A DNA stretch of 64,000 bases from Leeuwenhoekiella marinoflava DSM 3653 (GCF_900129005.1 NZ_FQUN01000008.1:62001-126000), one strand, 5' to 3'; positions 23,824-33,617 are shown, counted from the first letter of the stretch. Notes: generated from the letters alone by a model not told the origin. Translations and numbers: made by a program.

Positions 23824-25056
23824 CTATCTAACTTTTAGAGTGACAATAGTGATGATAGCCAGTAGAATACCTATAATCCAAAATCGGGTTACGATCTTAC
23901 TTTCGTGAATCCCCTTTTTCTGATAGTGGTGATGCAAGGGCGACATTAAAAAAATACGTCTGCCTTCACCGCTTTTTGCTTTTGTATACTTAAACCAACT
24001 CACCTGCAGCATTACCGAAAGGGTTTCCATAAAGAAGATCCCGCAGAGAATAGGTATCAGTAATTCTTTACGAATCGCAATTGCAATTACCGCAATGATC
24101 CCACCTATGGTTAAACTCCCTGTATCTCCCATGAATATCTGTGCGGGATAGGTGTTGTACCATAAAAATCCTACCAGTGAACCAACAAATGCAGTTATAA
24201 ATATTACCATCTCACCAGATCGCGGGATGTACATTACATCCAGATAATCACTAAATATTATGTTACCCGATACCCACGCAAAAATCCCGAGCGTCAACAC
24301 TATAATCGCTGACGAACCCGCAGCTAAACCATCTATACCATCGGTTAGATTTGCTCCGTTTGAAACTGCCGTTACAATAAAAATTACGATAGGTATAAAC
24401 AGTAACCAGGCATATTTCACATAATCATCACCGAGCCAACTCAACAAAATGCTGTAATCAACTTCATTATTTTTCACAAACGGTATGGTAGTGGTTAAGG
24501 CTTTGACTTCTCTTGAAAATTCTTGATTGTTTATACCTACAACTTGCTCTTGTTTAGCCGGCTTAGTTGCAACTTCTTCTTTCACTGTAATATCTGGGTG
24601 AAAAAACATAGTTGCCCCCACAATAATCCCAAGTCCTACCTGACCAAATATTTTAAACTTGCCCTGTAAACCTTCTTTATTCTTCTTTCTGATCTTTAAA
24701 AAGTCATCCATAAAGCCTATTGCTCCCATCCATAGTGTAGTCACAATAAGCAGAATCACATATATATTCTCGAGTCTGGCGAGTAAAAAAACCGGTATCA
24801 AGGTTGCCAGAATAATGATCAAACCACCCATAGTAGGCGTACCTGCTTTCTCCACCTGGCCCTCAAGCCCTAAGTCGCGTATAGATTCGCCCAACTGCTT
24901 CTTTTGCAGATATAAGATGATACGTTTTCCCCAAATGGTAGAAATCGCTAAAGACATCAAGATCGCAATCGCCGCCCTAAAAGTGATAAAGCTAAATAAG
25001 CTTGCACCGGGGAAGTTGTAGGTACGCTCTAAATATTCAAATAGGTAGTACAGCAT
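23824..25056 (-). CDS. mraY: Phospho-N-acetylmuramoyl-pentapeptide-transferase MraY
   Basis: 410 residues, about 10 membrane helices. Makes lipid I on undecaprenyl phosphate. Signatures: [42 protein letters not shown], and the histidine motif [14 protein letters not shown] near the C-terminus. It is longer than most MraY (about 360) because of a periplasmic insertion at residues about 145-190 ([15 protein letters not shown]), as in other Bacteroidota. Confidence 0.97.
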   Translation of the reverse strand: MLYYLFEYLERTYNFPGASLFSFITFRAAIAILMSLAISTIWGKRIILYLQKKQLGESIRDLGLEGQVEKAGTPTMGGLIIILATLIPVFLLARLENIYVILLIVTTLWMGAIGFMDDFLKIRKKNKEGLQGKFKIFGQVGLGIIVGATMFFHPDITVKEEVATKPAKQEQVVGINNQEFSREVKALTTTIPFVKNNEVDYSILLSWLGDDYVKYAWLLFIPIVIFIVTAVSNGANLTDGIDGLAAGSSAIIVLTLGIFAWVSGNIIFSDYLDVMYIPRSGEMVIFITAFVGSLVGFLWYNTYPAQIFMGDTGSLTIGGIIAVIAIAIRKELLIPILCGIFFMETLSVMLQVSWFKYTKAKSGEGRRIFLMSPLHHHYQKKGIHESKIVTRFWIIGILLAIITIVTLKVR

Positions 25057-25090
25057 CTAAGTTTTTGTTTTACGCCTCTGCGCTTTTGCC

Positions 25091-26554
25091 TTATTTATTT
25101 AGCTCAGTTAATAGTTCTTTTACAATCTTAAAATCATCAAAATCGGTACGCTCGCCTTTCACTTCCTGATAAGTCTCGTGGCCTTTACCGGCAATTAAAA
25201 TGATATCATTTTCTGTTGCCATCTGGCAAGCGGTTTTTATCGCCTGCTTGCGCGAGGTAACAGAAAGGATCTTTTTATAATCTAAAGGCTCAACACCTTT
25301 TTCTATTTCTTCTATAATTGCTTCCGGATCTTCACTACGTGGATTGTCACTCGTAAAAATCACTTTGGTACTCAACGCGGCAGCGATTTTTCCCATTTTC
25401 GGACGTTTTGTACGATCTCTATCTCCTCCACAGCCCACAACTGTAATGAGTTCTTCGTTTTTTGTGCGAATGTCATTAATCGTCTCCAGCACATTTTTCA
25501 ACGCGTCAGGAGTGTGTGCATAGTCAACAATCGCAGTTATCTTTTTTGAAGAAATTAAATACTGAAAGCGGCCGTTCACACTCGTCAATTCTGATAAATA
25601 TTGAAGCGCTTCAAGTTGTGTTAAACCCAGAAGCTCTGCCGCAGCATAAATAGCCAAAACGTTATAAGCATTAAAGGAGCCTATAAGTTTCACCCAAACT
25701 TCCTGATCGTTCACCTTCAGCAACAAACCGGTAAGTTGATTTTCTAAAATTTGTGCCCGATAATCTGCAAAAGACTTTAAAGCATAAGTATACTTCTTAG
25801 CCTGCGTATTTTGTAACATCACCTGACCGTTACGGTCATCACCGTTAGTAAGTGCAAATGCCGTTTTAGGCAGGTTGTCAAAGAATGATTTTTTAACGTC
25901 TCTGTATTCCGCAAAAGTCTCGTGATAATCCAAGTGATCGTGACTCAGGTTGGTGAAAATTCCACCTTCAAAATGCAAACCTTCGGTACGCTTTTGGTGA
26001 ATTCCGTGAGAACTCACTTCCATAAAACAATACTCCACTCCGGCTTCACTCATTCTTGCCAGATACTGATTAATCGTCAAAGAATCTGGTGTGGTATGCG
26101 TTGCCGGAAACTCGTCATCCCCTACTAAAATTTTAACTGTAGAAAGCAATCCCGCTTTAAAACCTGCCTTTGTAAAAAGTTGATGCAAAAGCGATGCAAT
26201 AGTCGTCTTACCGTTAGTCCCTGTGATTCCCACCAGCTTCAAATTCTCTGAAGGATTCCCATAAAAATTAGAAGCCATCAAAGCCAAAGCCTGAGCTGTA
26301 TCTGAAGTTTGAACGTAAGTAATCCCGTTTACAAACGCCGTTGGCATTTGCTCACAAATAATAGCAATCGCCCCTTGCTCTTCAGCTTTCTTTATATAAT
26401 CATGACCGTCACTTTGCGTACCGCGAATCGCAACAAAAACATCATTCAATCCCACTTTTCGCGAATCAAAATGTATCGCATTTACCGGCACCCCAGGGTT
26501 ACCCGTGACCGACTTGAGCGTTACTTTATACAATATGTCTTTTAATAAAATCAC
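25091..26554 (-). CDS. murE: UDP-MurNAc-tripeptide synthetase MurE (meso-DAP type)
   Basis: 487 residues. Adds the third peptide residue. P-loop VGITGTNGKTTIASLLHQ, IVDYAHTPDALKNVL, and the substrate motif DNPRSEDP, whose Asn-Pro-Arg indicates meso-diaminopimelate rather than lysine. The start is GTG at 26552-26554, overlapping the ftsI stop by 4 bases. Confidence 0.96.
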   Translation of the reverse strand: MILLKDILYKVTLKSVTGNPGVPVNAIHFDSRKVGLNDVFVAIRGTQSDGHDYIKKAEEQGAIAIICEQMPTAFVNGITYVQTSDTAQALALMASNFYGNPSENLKLVGITGTNGKTTIASLLHQLFTKAGFKAGLLSTVKILVGDDEFPATHTTPDSLTINQYLARMSEAGVEYCFMEVSSHGIHQKRTEGLHFEGGIFTNLSHDHLDYHETFAEYRDVKKSFFDNLPKTAFALTNGDDRNGQVMLQNTQAKKYTYALKSFADYRAQILENQLTGLLLKVNDQEVWVKLIGSFNAYNVLAIYAAAELLGLTQLEALQYLSELTSVNGRFQYLISSKKITAIVDYAHTPDALKNVLETINDIRTKNEELITVVGCGGDRDRTKRPKMGKIAAALSTKVIFTSDNPRSEDPEAIIEEIEKGVEPLDYKKILSVTSRKQAIKTACQMATENDIILIAGKGHETYQEVKGERTDFDDFKIVKELLTELNK

Positions 26555-28542
26555 GACAGTTGTAAAATGATTTTTTGATTCTTATTTAATTTTTGACCCG
26601 CTTGTAAAGACTGAGTCTTCACCTTCCCATTTCCTTTAAATTCTACTTGAAGTCCTAAGTTCTCCAACAAGGAAACCGCATCCATCCCAGACATCCCTCT
26701 AACATTAGGAATTGTTTTTTCGGTTTTTTGAGCTTTTTCAAAATAGGTTTCAAAATCCTGCTCAACCTGTTCAGGATTAGTTTCAGCAAGTTTAACCTCA
26801 TCAATTATTGGCGTATCACTATACACCTTTTGAGCAATTTTTTTAAATACCGGTCCTGCAACCACACCACCGTAATACCCAATCTTTTTGTTTGGCTTAT
26901 GAATAACTACGATACACGAGTATTCTGGATTCTCTGCCGGAAAATAGCCCGCAAACGAAGCGATGTATTTCCCTTCTTCTTTCCAATATTCTGTTTGACA
27001 GGTTCCTGTTTTGCCTGCCATTGAAAAATGCTTTGAATAAATATTGTTTCCGGTGCCACGTTCCACCACGTGCTTCATCATATCCTGAACCTTATCAATA
27101 GTCGTCTGAGAACAAATCGCCGGATTGATCACTTCTTTTTCAAATTTTTCTATAGAAACATCCCACTTCTTAATCTCTTTAATAAAGCGAGGTTTTACCA
27201 TCTCTCCATTATTAGCAATTGCATTGTAAAAAGTCAAGGTCTGTAAAGGCGTCAACGAAACTCCATATCCAAAAGCCATCCAAGGCAGTGTCGTACCATA
27301 CCAGTTCGCATCACCCGGATACGGGAATTTTGGACTCCCTTCTCCCTTTATTTCTAAGCCCAACTTATCATTAAGCCCCATATTATAGAGTCGTTTCAAG
27401 AAACGCTTCGGATCATCTTTGTAGCCCTCGTTTATCATTTTGGCGAAAGCGGTATTTGAAGAAAGTTCAAAAGCACGAGCAGCTGAAATCTTACCATAAC
27501 CACCCCAATGCGAATCGTAAACTGTACGGTTGTAAAAACGCACGCGGCCGTTTTCGGTATCTATTATATCTGTAGTATCAACTACACGATCTTCAAGCGC
27601 AGCCACCATCGCCATCAACTTAAAAGTCGAGCCCGGCTCAGCCGACTCGTAAACTGCGTAGTTTCGGTCTTCATAATAACCGCCATCTTCAGTTCTACCC
27701 AAATTAGAAATTGCCTTAACCTCTCCTGTTTTCGTATCCATCACCACCACACAACCGTGATCTGCTTCAAATTTCTCAAGAGATTCTAACAAAGCGTGAT
27801 GCGCTATATCTTGAATATTCACATCTATTGTAGAAATCACATCGTAACCATCTTGCGGCTCCACAATATTATCGTCTCCTATAGGCTTCCACTGACCTTT
27901 AGCGATGCGCTGCTTTAAACGATGTCCTTCTTTCCCTCGTAAATACGGACCAAAAGCACCTTCTAAACCGGCTTCGCTATATCTGCCATATTCCGTTAAT
28001 CTATCGTAACCTATGGTGCGCTCTGCAATTTTATCTAACGGATGCTCACGCACCGTACGTTGCTCTGTAATAATCCCACCTTTATAAGGACCTTTATTAA
28101 AGAGCGGCAATCTTTTAATTGCTAAATATTTTGAATAACCCAAATTGCGAGCAAGAAGCAAATAACGGTTTTTATTTACCCGGGCTTTACGCAAGACTTC
28201 CGTATAATGAGCGACCGGTTTGCCTAATTGTTCAGACAGCCCTTTGGCAAGCCCTTGAACATGCTCTTCAAAATCTGCCTGTTTTGGAGCCAAAGCATCA
28301 AATCGAACATCATATTTAGGTACCGAAGTTGCCAGCAAACTTCCATCACCCGCATAGAGATTTCCTCTATTTGCAGGAATAGTAAACATGCGCTCTGTGC
28401 GAGCTTCAGCAAGCTCTTTATATTTATCACCTTCTGCCAACTGAATGTTGCACAGTTTAAACGCAACAAACAGGGCGAAGAGAAACATACCTCCTGCCAC
28501 TAAATACATCCGGTTCAATATGTTCTTTTCGCTGGTAGCCAT
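26551..28542 (-). CDS. ftsI: Penicillin-binding transpeptidase FtsI with PASTA domain
   Basis: 663 residues. Septal transpeptidase. N-terminal membrane helix (LVAGGMFLFALFVAFKLCNI), dimerisation domain, then the three catalytic motifs in order: SxxK in EPGSTFKLMAM, SxN in LSSNTAFAKM, KTG in AGKTGTCQTE. A single C-terminal PASTA domain ends it (TIPNVRGMSGMDAVSLLENL onward), which is usual for Bacteroidota FtsI but not for Enterobacteria. It overlaps murE by 4 bases. Confidence 0.95.
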   Translation of the reverse strand: MATSEKNILNRMYLVAGGMFLFALFVAFKLCNIQLAEGDKYKELAEARTERMFTIPANRGNLYAGDGSLLATSVPKYDVRFDALAPKQADFEEHVQGLAKGLSEQLGKPVAHYTEVLRKARVNKNRYLLLARNLGYSKYLAIKRLPLFNKGPYKGGIITEQRTVREHPLDKIAERTIGYDRLTEYGRYSEAGLEGAFGPYLRGKEGHRLKQRIAKGQWKPIGDDNIVEPQDGYDVISTIDVNIQDIAHHALLESLEKFEADHGCVVVMDTKTGEVKAISNLGRTEDGGYYEDRNYAVYESAEPGSTFKLMAMVAALEDRVVDTTDIIDTENGRVRFYNRTVYDSHWGGYGKISAARAFELSSNTAFAKMINEGYKDDPKRFLKRLYNMGLNDKLGLEIKGEGSPKFPYPGDANWYGTTLPWMAFGYGVSLTPLQTLTFYNAIANNGEMVKPRFIKEIKKWDVSIEKFEKEVINPAICSQTTIDKVQDMMKHVVERGTGNNIYSKHFSMAGKTGTCQTEYWKEEGKYIASFAGYFPAENPEYSCIVVIHKPNKKIGYYGGVVAGPVFKKIAQKVYSDTPIIDEVKLAETNPEQVEQDFETYFEKAQKTEKTIPNVRGMSGMDAVSLLENLGLQVEFKGNGKVKTQSLQAGQKLNKNQKIILQLS

Positions 28543-28549
28543 TTTGAAC

Positions 28550-28867
28550 TTAAGGTGTTTTTGTTACTTTAATCTTCTTGGGTGGAGTAAGGGAAGGCCC
28601 CAGCCCTTGTTGCGCAACTTGCTTGGTTACGACTGTTTCCATTTTGAGACGTCGCGCCTCCAGACGCGTATCTACAAACTCACTATGCAGCTCTTTAACC
28701 TCTGCATTTAATTGAGAAATCTGATGTACTTTTTTATCTGCACTGTGCGAACTCCCAATCATTATAATCGCCAAAAAAGACAAGAATAAAATCATACGCC
28801 AGTTCTTCATAGCGTCATCGCTAAAAAGAAACTTCCCTTTGAGTATGTTATAAATTCCTTCTTTCAA
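28550..28867 (-). CDS. FtsL-like division protein
   Basis: 105 residues in the ftsL position between rsmH and ftsI. Short cytoplasmic N-terminus, one membrane helix (MILFLSFLAIIMIGSS), then a coiled coil (VHQISQLNAEVKELHSEFVD) and a basic tail. This is the FtsL layout; sequence identity to FtsL is always low, so the call rests on topology and position. Confidence 0.8.
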   Translation of the reverse strand: MKEGIYNILKGKFLFSDDAMKNWRMILFLSFLAIIMIGSSHSADKKVHQISQLNAEVKELHSEFVDTRLEARRLKMETVVTKQVAQQGLGPSLTPPKKIKVTKTP

Positions 28868-28873
28868 AACCTG

Positions 28874-29770
28874 TTATAATTTCTTTGCCACACGCAGCTT
28901 CGCACTGCGCGCTCTGTTATTCATTTTTATTTCTTCTTTACCAGGAACTATAAGTCCGCCTACCTTCTTAAACGGCACACTAAAATTCCCGAAAATATCT
29001 TTCTCCGGCTCTCCTTCAAAAAGACCGTTACGCATATAGCGCTTAACCAACCTATCTTCTAAAGAGTGATATGAGATCAAACTCAATCTTCCACCAGGCT
29101 TCAGCATCTCTTCGGTTTGTTGCAAAAACTCTTTCAACACCTCAAGCTCCTGATTCACTTCAATACGAATCGCCTGATAAATCTGAGCTAACAACTTATG
29201 CTCCCGATTAGATGGTAAAAAAGGTTTTAAAGCAACCTTTAAATCTTCCGTAGTCTCAATAGGACTTTCTTTACGCAAAGACACCAAGGTGCGGGCGATT
29301 TTAGGCGCGCTCCTCAATTCCCCATATTGCAACAAAACCCTGCTTAGATCCTCTTCAGCATACTCATTAACCACGTGATAAGCAGAAAGCTTATCTCCTT
29401 GATTCATTCGCATGTCTAGCTTCGCTTCAAATCGGGTCGAAAAACCACGCTCTGCAACATCAAACTGATGCGACGAAACCCCAAAATCTCCTAATATTCC
29501 GTCTACTTGCGCAGCGCCATAAAAACGCAAAAAGCGTTTCGCAAAGCGGAAATTTTCATTTATAAGTGTAAATCGAGGATCATCAATTTCATTTTCTAAC
29601 GCATCCTTATCCTGATCAAAAGCAAACAACTTTCCATTTTCGCCAAGACGTTTTAAAATCTCTCTTGAGTGACCACCACCTCCAAAGGTGACATCCACAT
29701 AGATACCATCTGACTTAACAGCCAAACCATCTACTGTTTCTTTTAATAATACCGGGTTATGATAATCCAT
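28874..29770 (-). CDS. rsmH: 16S rRNA (cytosine1402-N4)-methyltransferase RsmH
   Basis: 298 residues from ATG 29768-29770 (MDYHNPVLLKETVDGLAVKS), which matches the family start; an in-frame start 7 codons upstream is less likely. SAM-binding YVDVTFGGGGHSREIL and LGDFGVSSHQFDVAERGFS. It methylates C1402 in the ribosomal P site. It overlaps mraZ by 14 bases. An in-frame TTTCGCAAAGCGGAAA element lies at 29537-29552 (FRFAKRF). Confidence 0.96.
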   Translation of the reverse strand: MDYHNPVLLKETVDGLAVKSDGIYVDVTFGGGGHSREILKRLGENGKLFAFDQDKDALENEIDDPRFTLINENFRFAKRFLRFYGAAQVDGILGDFGVSSHQFDVAERGFSTRFEAKLDMRMNQGDKLSAYHVVNEYAEEDLSRVLLQYGELRSAPKIARTLVSLRKESPIETTEDLKVALKPFLPSNREHKLLAQIYQAIRIEVNQELEVLKEFLQQTEEMLKPGGRLSLISYHSLEDRLVKRYMRNGLFEGEPEKDIFGNFSVPFKKVGGLIVPGKEEIKMNNRARSAKLRVAKKL

Positions 29771-30230
29771 CTGGCACGTCGTTTTGATCACCCATCACCT
29801 CCTCTGCAAGCGCTGCAAAGTCTCCGTCGTTATCACTCACTGCAACTTCATAAGCCACCAGATCCCAGATTTCAATTATATTTCCTCCCGAAGTCAAAAC
29901 AATATCTTTTACTATTGAAGCAAAAGCAATCAAATCTTTTGGAATCAATAACCTTCCGGAAGCATCTGCTTCTATTAGCTTTACACCGGCGGTAAACCTG
30001 CGTATGAAATCAACATTTTTTTTATTGAAGCGATTGAGTCCATTTATTTTTTTCATCATCACCTCCCACTCAGACATTGGCCACAATTCCAGACAAGAAT
30101 TAAAAACCGATCGCTTAACGACAAAACCCTCCTGCAACTCTTTTGCAAGCTGTTTTTTTAACGCAGACGGCATCATGAGCCTGCCTTTGGCGTCAACTTT
30201 ACACTCGTATGTCCCTATTAGGCTGAGCAC
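29757..30230 (-). CDS. mraZ: Transcriptional regulator MraZ
   Basis: 157 residues, with two AbrB-like repeats: GTYECKVDAKGRLMMPSALK and LIEADASGRLLIPKDLIAFA. It binds repeats upstream of its own operon and controls the dcw cluster. Three such repeats at 10-bp spacing are present at 30281-30304. The start is GTG at 30228-30230, in register with the family. Confidence 0.95.
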   Translation of the reverse strand: MLSLIGTYECKVDAKGRLMMPSALKKQLAKELQEGFVVKRSVFNSCLELWPMSEWEVMMKKINGLNRFNKKNVDFIRRFTAGVKLIEADASGRLLIPKDLIAFASIVKDIVLTSGGNIIEIWDLVAYEVAVSDNDGDFAALAEEVMGDQNDVPDGLS

Positions 30231-30260
30231 GAATACAGTAGGTTTTAGGTATTACAACTT

Positions 30261-30304
30261 CAAATATATAGAATTTATTACCACATTCTCCCACTTTCTA
30301 CCAC
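30261..30304 (-). promoter_or_regulatory. dcw promoter with MraZ boxes
   Basis: On the minus strand, GTGG starts at 30304, 30294 and 30284, giving three direct repeats GTGGTAGAAA, GTGGGAGAAT, GTGGTAATAA with an exact 10-bp period, the known MraZ box layout. The -7 element TATATTTG (complement of 30261-30268) lies 12 bases downstream of the last box. MraZ bound here would cover the -33 region. A further GTGG lies at 30322-30325. Confidence 0.85.
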
Positions 30305-30361
30305 TTTGTTGATAAGTCTTACCACTTGTTGATTATTGAGAAAACCTTAACATTGAGTTAG

Positions 30362-30415
30362 TAGTCTGTCTTAAAACCTCTTGTTTACTTAGGTTGGCGA
30401 AAGCTTAACAGACTA
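30362..30415. repeat. Nested inverted repeat between divergent dcw and hydrolase promoters
   Basis: TAGTCTGT (30362-30369) and ACAGACTA (30408-30415) are perfect arms. Inside them AACCT (30375-30379) and AGGTT (30391-30395) pair again. It falls between the two divergent promoters and codes for nothing obvious. Role unknown. Confidence 0.4.
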
Positions 30416-30450
30416 AAGCATTTTTAGATTTTCAATTTGCTCTAAATGTC

Positions 30451-30458
30451 TATATTTG
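30451..30458 (+). promoter_or_regulatory. -7 element of hydrolase-engB promoter
   Basis: TATATTTG matches TAnnTTTG exactly, 28 bases before the hydrolase ATG. No clear -33 TTG at the right spacing. Confidence 0.5.
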
Positions 30459-30486
30459 TGGCAAAGCCTCTTGCCTACCAATAATT

Positions 30487-31251
30487 ATGAAGCACCAATT
30501 AAAAACCGAGGGAAAGTTCACCTACTTAGAAGTTGGCGAGGGAATCCCTATAGTTATACTTCACGGATTGATGGGTGGGCTGAGCAACTTTGATGCAGTT
30601 ACAGACCATTTTTCGCAAAGCGGATATAAAATTGTAATTCCTGAACTGCCTCTTTATTCGATGCCGCTTATCAAAACCGGCGTAAAAACTTTTGCAAAAT
30701 ACCTTAACGATTTTATCAAATTGAAAGGCTTTAAAGAAGTCATTCTTTTAGGAAACTCTTTAGGCGGACATATTGCCTTGTATCACACCAAGCTTTATCC
30801 CGAAGTGATGAAAGCTTTAGTTATTACAGGAAGTTCTGGATTATACGAGAGCGCAATGGGTGAGAGTTACCCAAAACGCGGCGATTATGAGTACATCAAA
30901 AAGAAAGCGGAAGACGTTTTTTACGACCCTGCTGTTGCAACTAAAGAAATCGTAGACGAAGTTTACGAGACCGTAAACGACCGTAATAAACTCATCAAAA
31001 CACTTGCAATTGCTAAGAGCGCTATACGTCACAATATGGCACAAGATCTTCCTACGATGAAAACTTCAACGTGTATCATTTGGGGTCGAAACGACAATGT
31101 AACTCCTCCTGAAGTAGCTGAAGATTTCAATAAACTTTTACCTGATTCTGATTTATTCTGGATTGACAAATGTGGCCACGCCGCTATGATGGAGCGCCCG
31201 CAAGAGTTTAACGAGATTCTTTCTGGCTGGCTCAAATCACGTAATATATAA
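30487..31251 (+). CDS. Alpha/beta hydrolase
   Basis: 254 residues. The oxyanion HG motif is IVILHGLMGGLSNF. The nucleophile elbow is LLGNSLGGHIALYH (Ser in GNSLGG), the acid is in WGRNDNVTPPEVA, and the His is in DKCGHAAMMERP. All three catalytic residues are present. No signal peptide, so cytoplasmic. The substrate cannot be told. It is followed 12 bases later by engB. An in-frame TTTCGCAAAGCGGA element occurs at 30611 (FSQSGY). Confidence 0.88.
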   Translation: MKHQLKTEGKFTYLEVGEGIPIVILHGLMGGLSNFDAVTDHFSQSGYKIVIPELPLYSMPLIKTGVKTFAKYLNDFIKLKGFKEVILLGNSLGGHIALYHTKLYPEVMKALVITGSSGLYESAMGESYPKRGDYEYIKKKAEDVFYDPAVATKEIVDEVYETVNDRNKLIKTLAIAKSAIRHNMAQDLPTMKTSTCIIWGRNDNVTPPEVAEDFNKLLPDSDLFWIDKCGHAAMMERPQEFNEILSGWLKSRNI

Positions 31252-31263
31252 CACCTTATTGTT

Positions 31264-31872
31264 ATGCATATTAAATCTGCAGAATTTCTAGTTAGCAATT
31301 CTAATGTGGCCAAGTGCCCAAAAAATAAAATGCCCGAATATGCTTTTATAGGGCGTTCTAACGTAGGAAAGTCTAGCTTGATCAATATGCTTACTGACCG
31401 CAAAAACCTAGCTAAAACTTCGGGAAGACCGGGAAAGACACAACTCATCAATCACTTTGTGATCAATCAAAGTTGGTACTTGGTAGATTTACCGGGTTAC
31501 GGTTATGCCCGTGTTTCTAAAAAGGTAAAAAAGGAATTTCAGAAATTTATCACGCAGTATTTTGAAGAGCGCGAACAATTGGTTTCTGCATTTGTTCTTA
31601 TAGATTGTCGTCATGAACCTCAACCTATTGACAAAGAGTTTATGGAGTATTTAGGTGAGAAACAAATTCCGTTTTCTATCATTTTCACCAAAACAGATAA
31701 ACTGAAGCCAAAAGCTTTAGAGCGCAATATTGAAAATTATAAGCAAGAATTGCTGGCAGGAGCTTGGTTAGAAATGCCTAATTATTTTATAAGTAGTGCC
31801 TCTAACAGCACCGGGAAAGATGAAATTTTAAACTATATCGACCAGATTAACGAGCAACTTATTGAGGCTTAG
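31264..31872 (+). CDS. engB: Ribosome biogenesis GTP-binding protein EngB (YsxC/YihA)
   Basis: 202 residues, full length. G1 FIGRSNVGKSSLINML, G2/G3 GKTQLINHF and LVDLPGYGYARVSKK, G4 FTKTDKLKP, G5-like ISSASNSTGKDE. Needed for large ribosomal subunit assembly. Its last 14 bases overlap the end of the convergent gene on the minus strand. Confidence 0.95.
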   Translation: MHIKSAEFLVSNSNVAKCPKNKMPEYAFIGRSNVGKSSLINMLTDRKNLAKTSGRPGKTQLINHFVINQSWYLVDLPGYGYARVSKKVKKEFQKFITQYFEEREQLVSAFVLIDCRHEPQPIDKEFMEYLGEKQIPFSIIFTKTDKLKPKALERNIENYKQELLAGAWLEMPNYFISSASNSTGKDEILNYIDQINEQLIEA

Positions 31873-32227
31873 TTTTTTGTGCTATTGCTGCTATCAAATC
31901 TTTTTCAGTTTCTAAACGATCAAAATCTAATCTAGTCAGAAGCAATTCAACTTGACCATTTTCTTCCCTTAGCACCACCGGAAACTCTAGCTTTTTATAT
32001 TCAGAAGAAATATGCTTTGTAAGGAATTCATCTTTATGCAAGAATTCCATCTCTAGATTACTGTTTTCTCGGAAAGTTTTCCAAAGCGTTCGCTCGCTAG
32101 AGACTCCGTGTGTCAATTCGCAAAGTTTACAGCTATAACTAGCCGGACTCAAAACTTTATGCAAGCTATCGAGATAGGCATTAAATCTTCCGGAATGCGC
32201 GTTATAAACAAAAATTAATTTCATCAC
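31859..32227 (-). CDS. Conserved hypothetical protein (122 aa) beside gldC
   Basis: 122 residues, no signal peptide. The start MMKLIFVYNAHSGRFNAYLD and the pair SYSCKLCELTHGVSSERTLW (with CxxC) suggest a small cytosolic alpha/beta protein. I do not recognise a family. It is transcribed towards engB and lies 26 bases downstream of gldC, so it may belong to the gldB-gldC transcript. Confidence 0.65.
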   Translation of the reverse strand: MMKLIFVYNAHSGRFNAYLDSLHKVLSPASYSCKLCELTHGVSSERTLWKTFRENSNLEMEFLHKDEFLTKHISSEYKKLEFPVVLREENGQVELLLTRLDFDRLETEKDLIAAIAQKTKPQ

Positions 32228-32253
32228 ATTCCGAAAGATTTACTGAAGTAATA

Positions 32254-32580
32254 TTATTTTTTCAACTCTAATTTTTCAGCAAAATAATCGCAAAAATCCA
32301 TCATCGTTGCGGTCATTTTATCATCATCAGTAGCACGCTTAAACGTATTTGCCATGCTCACCAAGGTCTGGTGAAAGAAAACTTTCATCTCATCAACCGG
32401 CATATCTTTTGTCCACAGATCAATGCGAGCCGCTTCTTGTTTGTTGTGATCCCAAAGCGAAAGCATCAATGCTTTTGCAGGCTCGTGAGAAACACCACCG
32501 TCAGGAGCGTTCCACGATATTTTTTCAGGAACACGATTTTCATCTAATTCTATACTTAATTCAATTTCAGTTTTCATCAA
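32254..32580 (-). CDS. gldC: Gliding motility protein GldC
   Basis: 108 residues, the length of GldC. Sequence such as EIELSIELDENRVPEKISWN and APDGGVSHEPAKALMLSLWD is characteristic. Soluble cytoplasmic protein that supports GldB function in gliding; gldB and gldC are linked in Flavobacterium as here. It follows gldB by 8 bases. Confidence 0.9.
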   Translation of the reverse strand: MMKTEIELSIELDENRVPEKISWNAPDGGVSHEPAKALMLSLWDHNKQEAARIDLWTKDMPVDEMKVFFHQTLVSMANTFKRATDDDKMTATMMDFCDYFAEKLELKK

Positions 32581-32588
32581 CTGTATGT

Positions 32589-33605
32589 TTATTTACGGGG
32601 TTTATAATTGGCTTGTTTAAAAATCTCATCGCTGCTTTTCTCTGGCAACATTTGCAAAGGTATGTTATTGCGCTGCATATAACTTTTTACAATCTGCCAG
32701 CCTATGTAGCGACCCAATCGCGGCGGACTGTCATTATCAAAAGACAAATAAAATTTTGAAAAAGGAGCCGGATTGATAAATCTGCTTAACAAGCTACGAT
32801 CTGAATCAAAAAGCAACTCGTTTTCTACAAAATATTTCCAGATATCTACTTCGTTGGCAATTGCCCAGTCGTACTGATCTGGAGTATATCCTATTATTTC
32901 ATTCTTATCTTTTAGCGTCAACAACTGCTCCATTATATAGAGTCGTTTTCCCTGATAAATCATTTCATCAAGAAACCTGCGATTATCTTTTCTTCTAACC
33001 CATTTAGACACAAAAACATCTGCGACATCAACATCAAACTGTTCTTTTCTAAAATTTTGCGTGTAAAATCGTTGTATTCCATCATAAAAATGATGCTCAG
33101 GACCTAAATAATTATCAAGACCAATAATCAATAAATTATCGGTAAGAATTACTGGTGTGCGATAAGCCACATCAGAAGTAATCGTGATCACCTCCGGAAT
33201 TGAAGTTTTAGGGTAGTAATATTTAATATGCCGAAATAAGGTTTCTAAATCATTCTGTTCTTCATCAAAATTCGGAAAAGCTTCCCCAACCTCTTTATTC
33301 AATTCAAGCTGAATGGTGTCTTTTATCTTTTCAATCCAAAATTCACGGGTATATGTATCCGGAAAAAGAAACGGATACGCAGTGATTAGATCATCTAAGC
33401 CCGAAGAATCTACCGTAGCAAATTTCTGATCAAAACGGACAACTTTTAAATCTATAGGAATCTGAGAAATTTCTTCGGGTAATTTTGCTTCATCATTACA
33501 GCTGGACACTAAAAACGGAAGAAGCCCTAAAAAAAAGCTAAATACACGAACTAACCTCACTCTACTCACGATTAACTTTTTAAATTTTAGTAAATTCACG
33601 ATCAT
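32589..33605 (-). CDS. gldB: Gliding motility lipoprotein GldB
   Basis: 338 residues from ATG 33603-33605. A 5-codon longer TTG start overlaps the -7 promoter box and is rejected. The N-terminus has a basic stretch, a hydrophobic segment and lipobox LVSSC, so it is a lipoprotein. Later segments YYPKTSIPEVITITSDVAYR and LLIIGLDNYLGPEHHFYDGI are typical of GldB, which is essential for gliding in Flavobacterium. It is followed by gldC and diverges from nadE. Confidence 0.92.
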   Translation of the reverse strand: MIVNLLKFKKLIVSRVRLVRVFSFFLGLLPFLVSSCNDEAKLPEEISQIPIDLKVVRFDQKFATVDSSGLDDLITAYPFLFPDTYTREFWIEKIKDTIQLELNKEVGEAFPNFDEEQNDLETLFRHIKYYYPKTSIPEVITITSDVAYRTPVILTDNLLIIGLDNYLGPEHHFYDGIQRFYTQNFRKEQFDVDVADVFVSKWVRRKDNRRFLDEMIYQGKRLYIMEQLLTLKDKNEIIGYTPDQYDWAIANEVDIWKYFVENELLFDSDRSLLSRFINPAPFSKFYLSFDNDSPPRLGRYIGWQIVKSYMQRNNIPLQMLPEKSSDEIFKQANYKPRK

Positions 33606-33617
33606 AAAATTGCGCCG

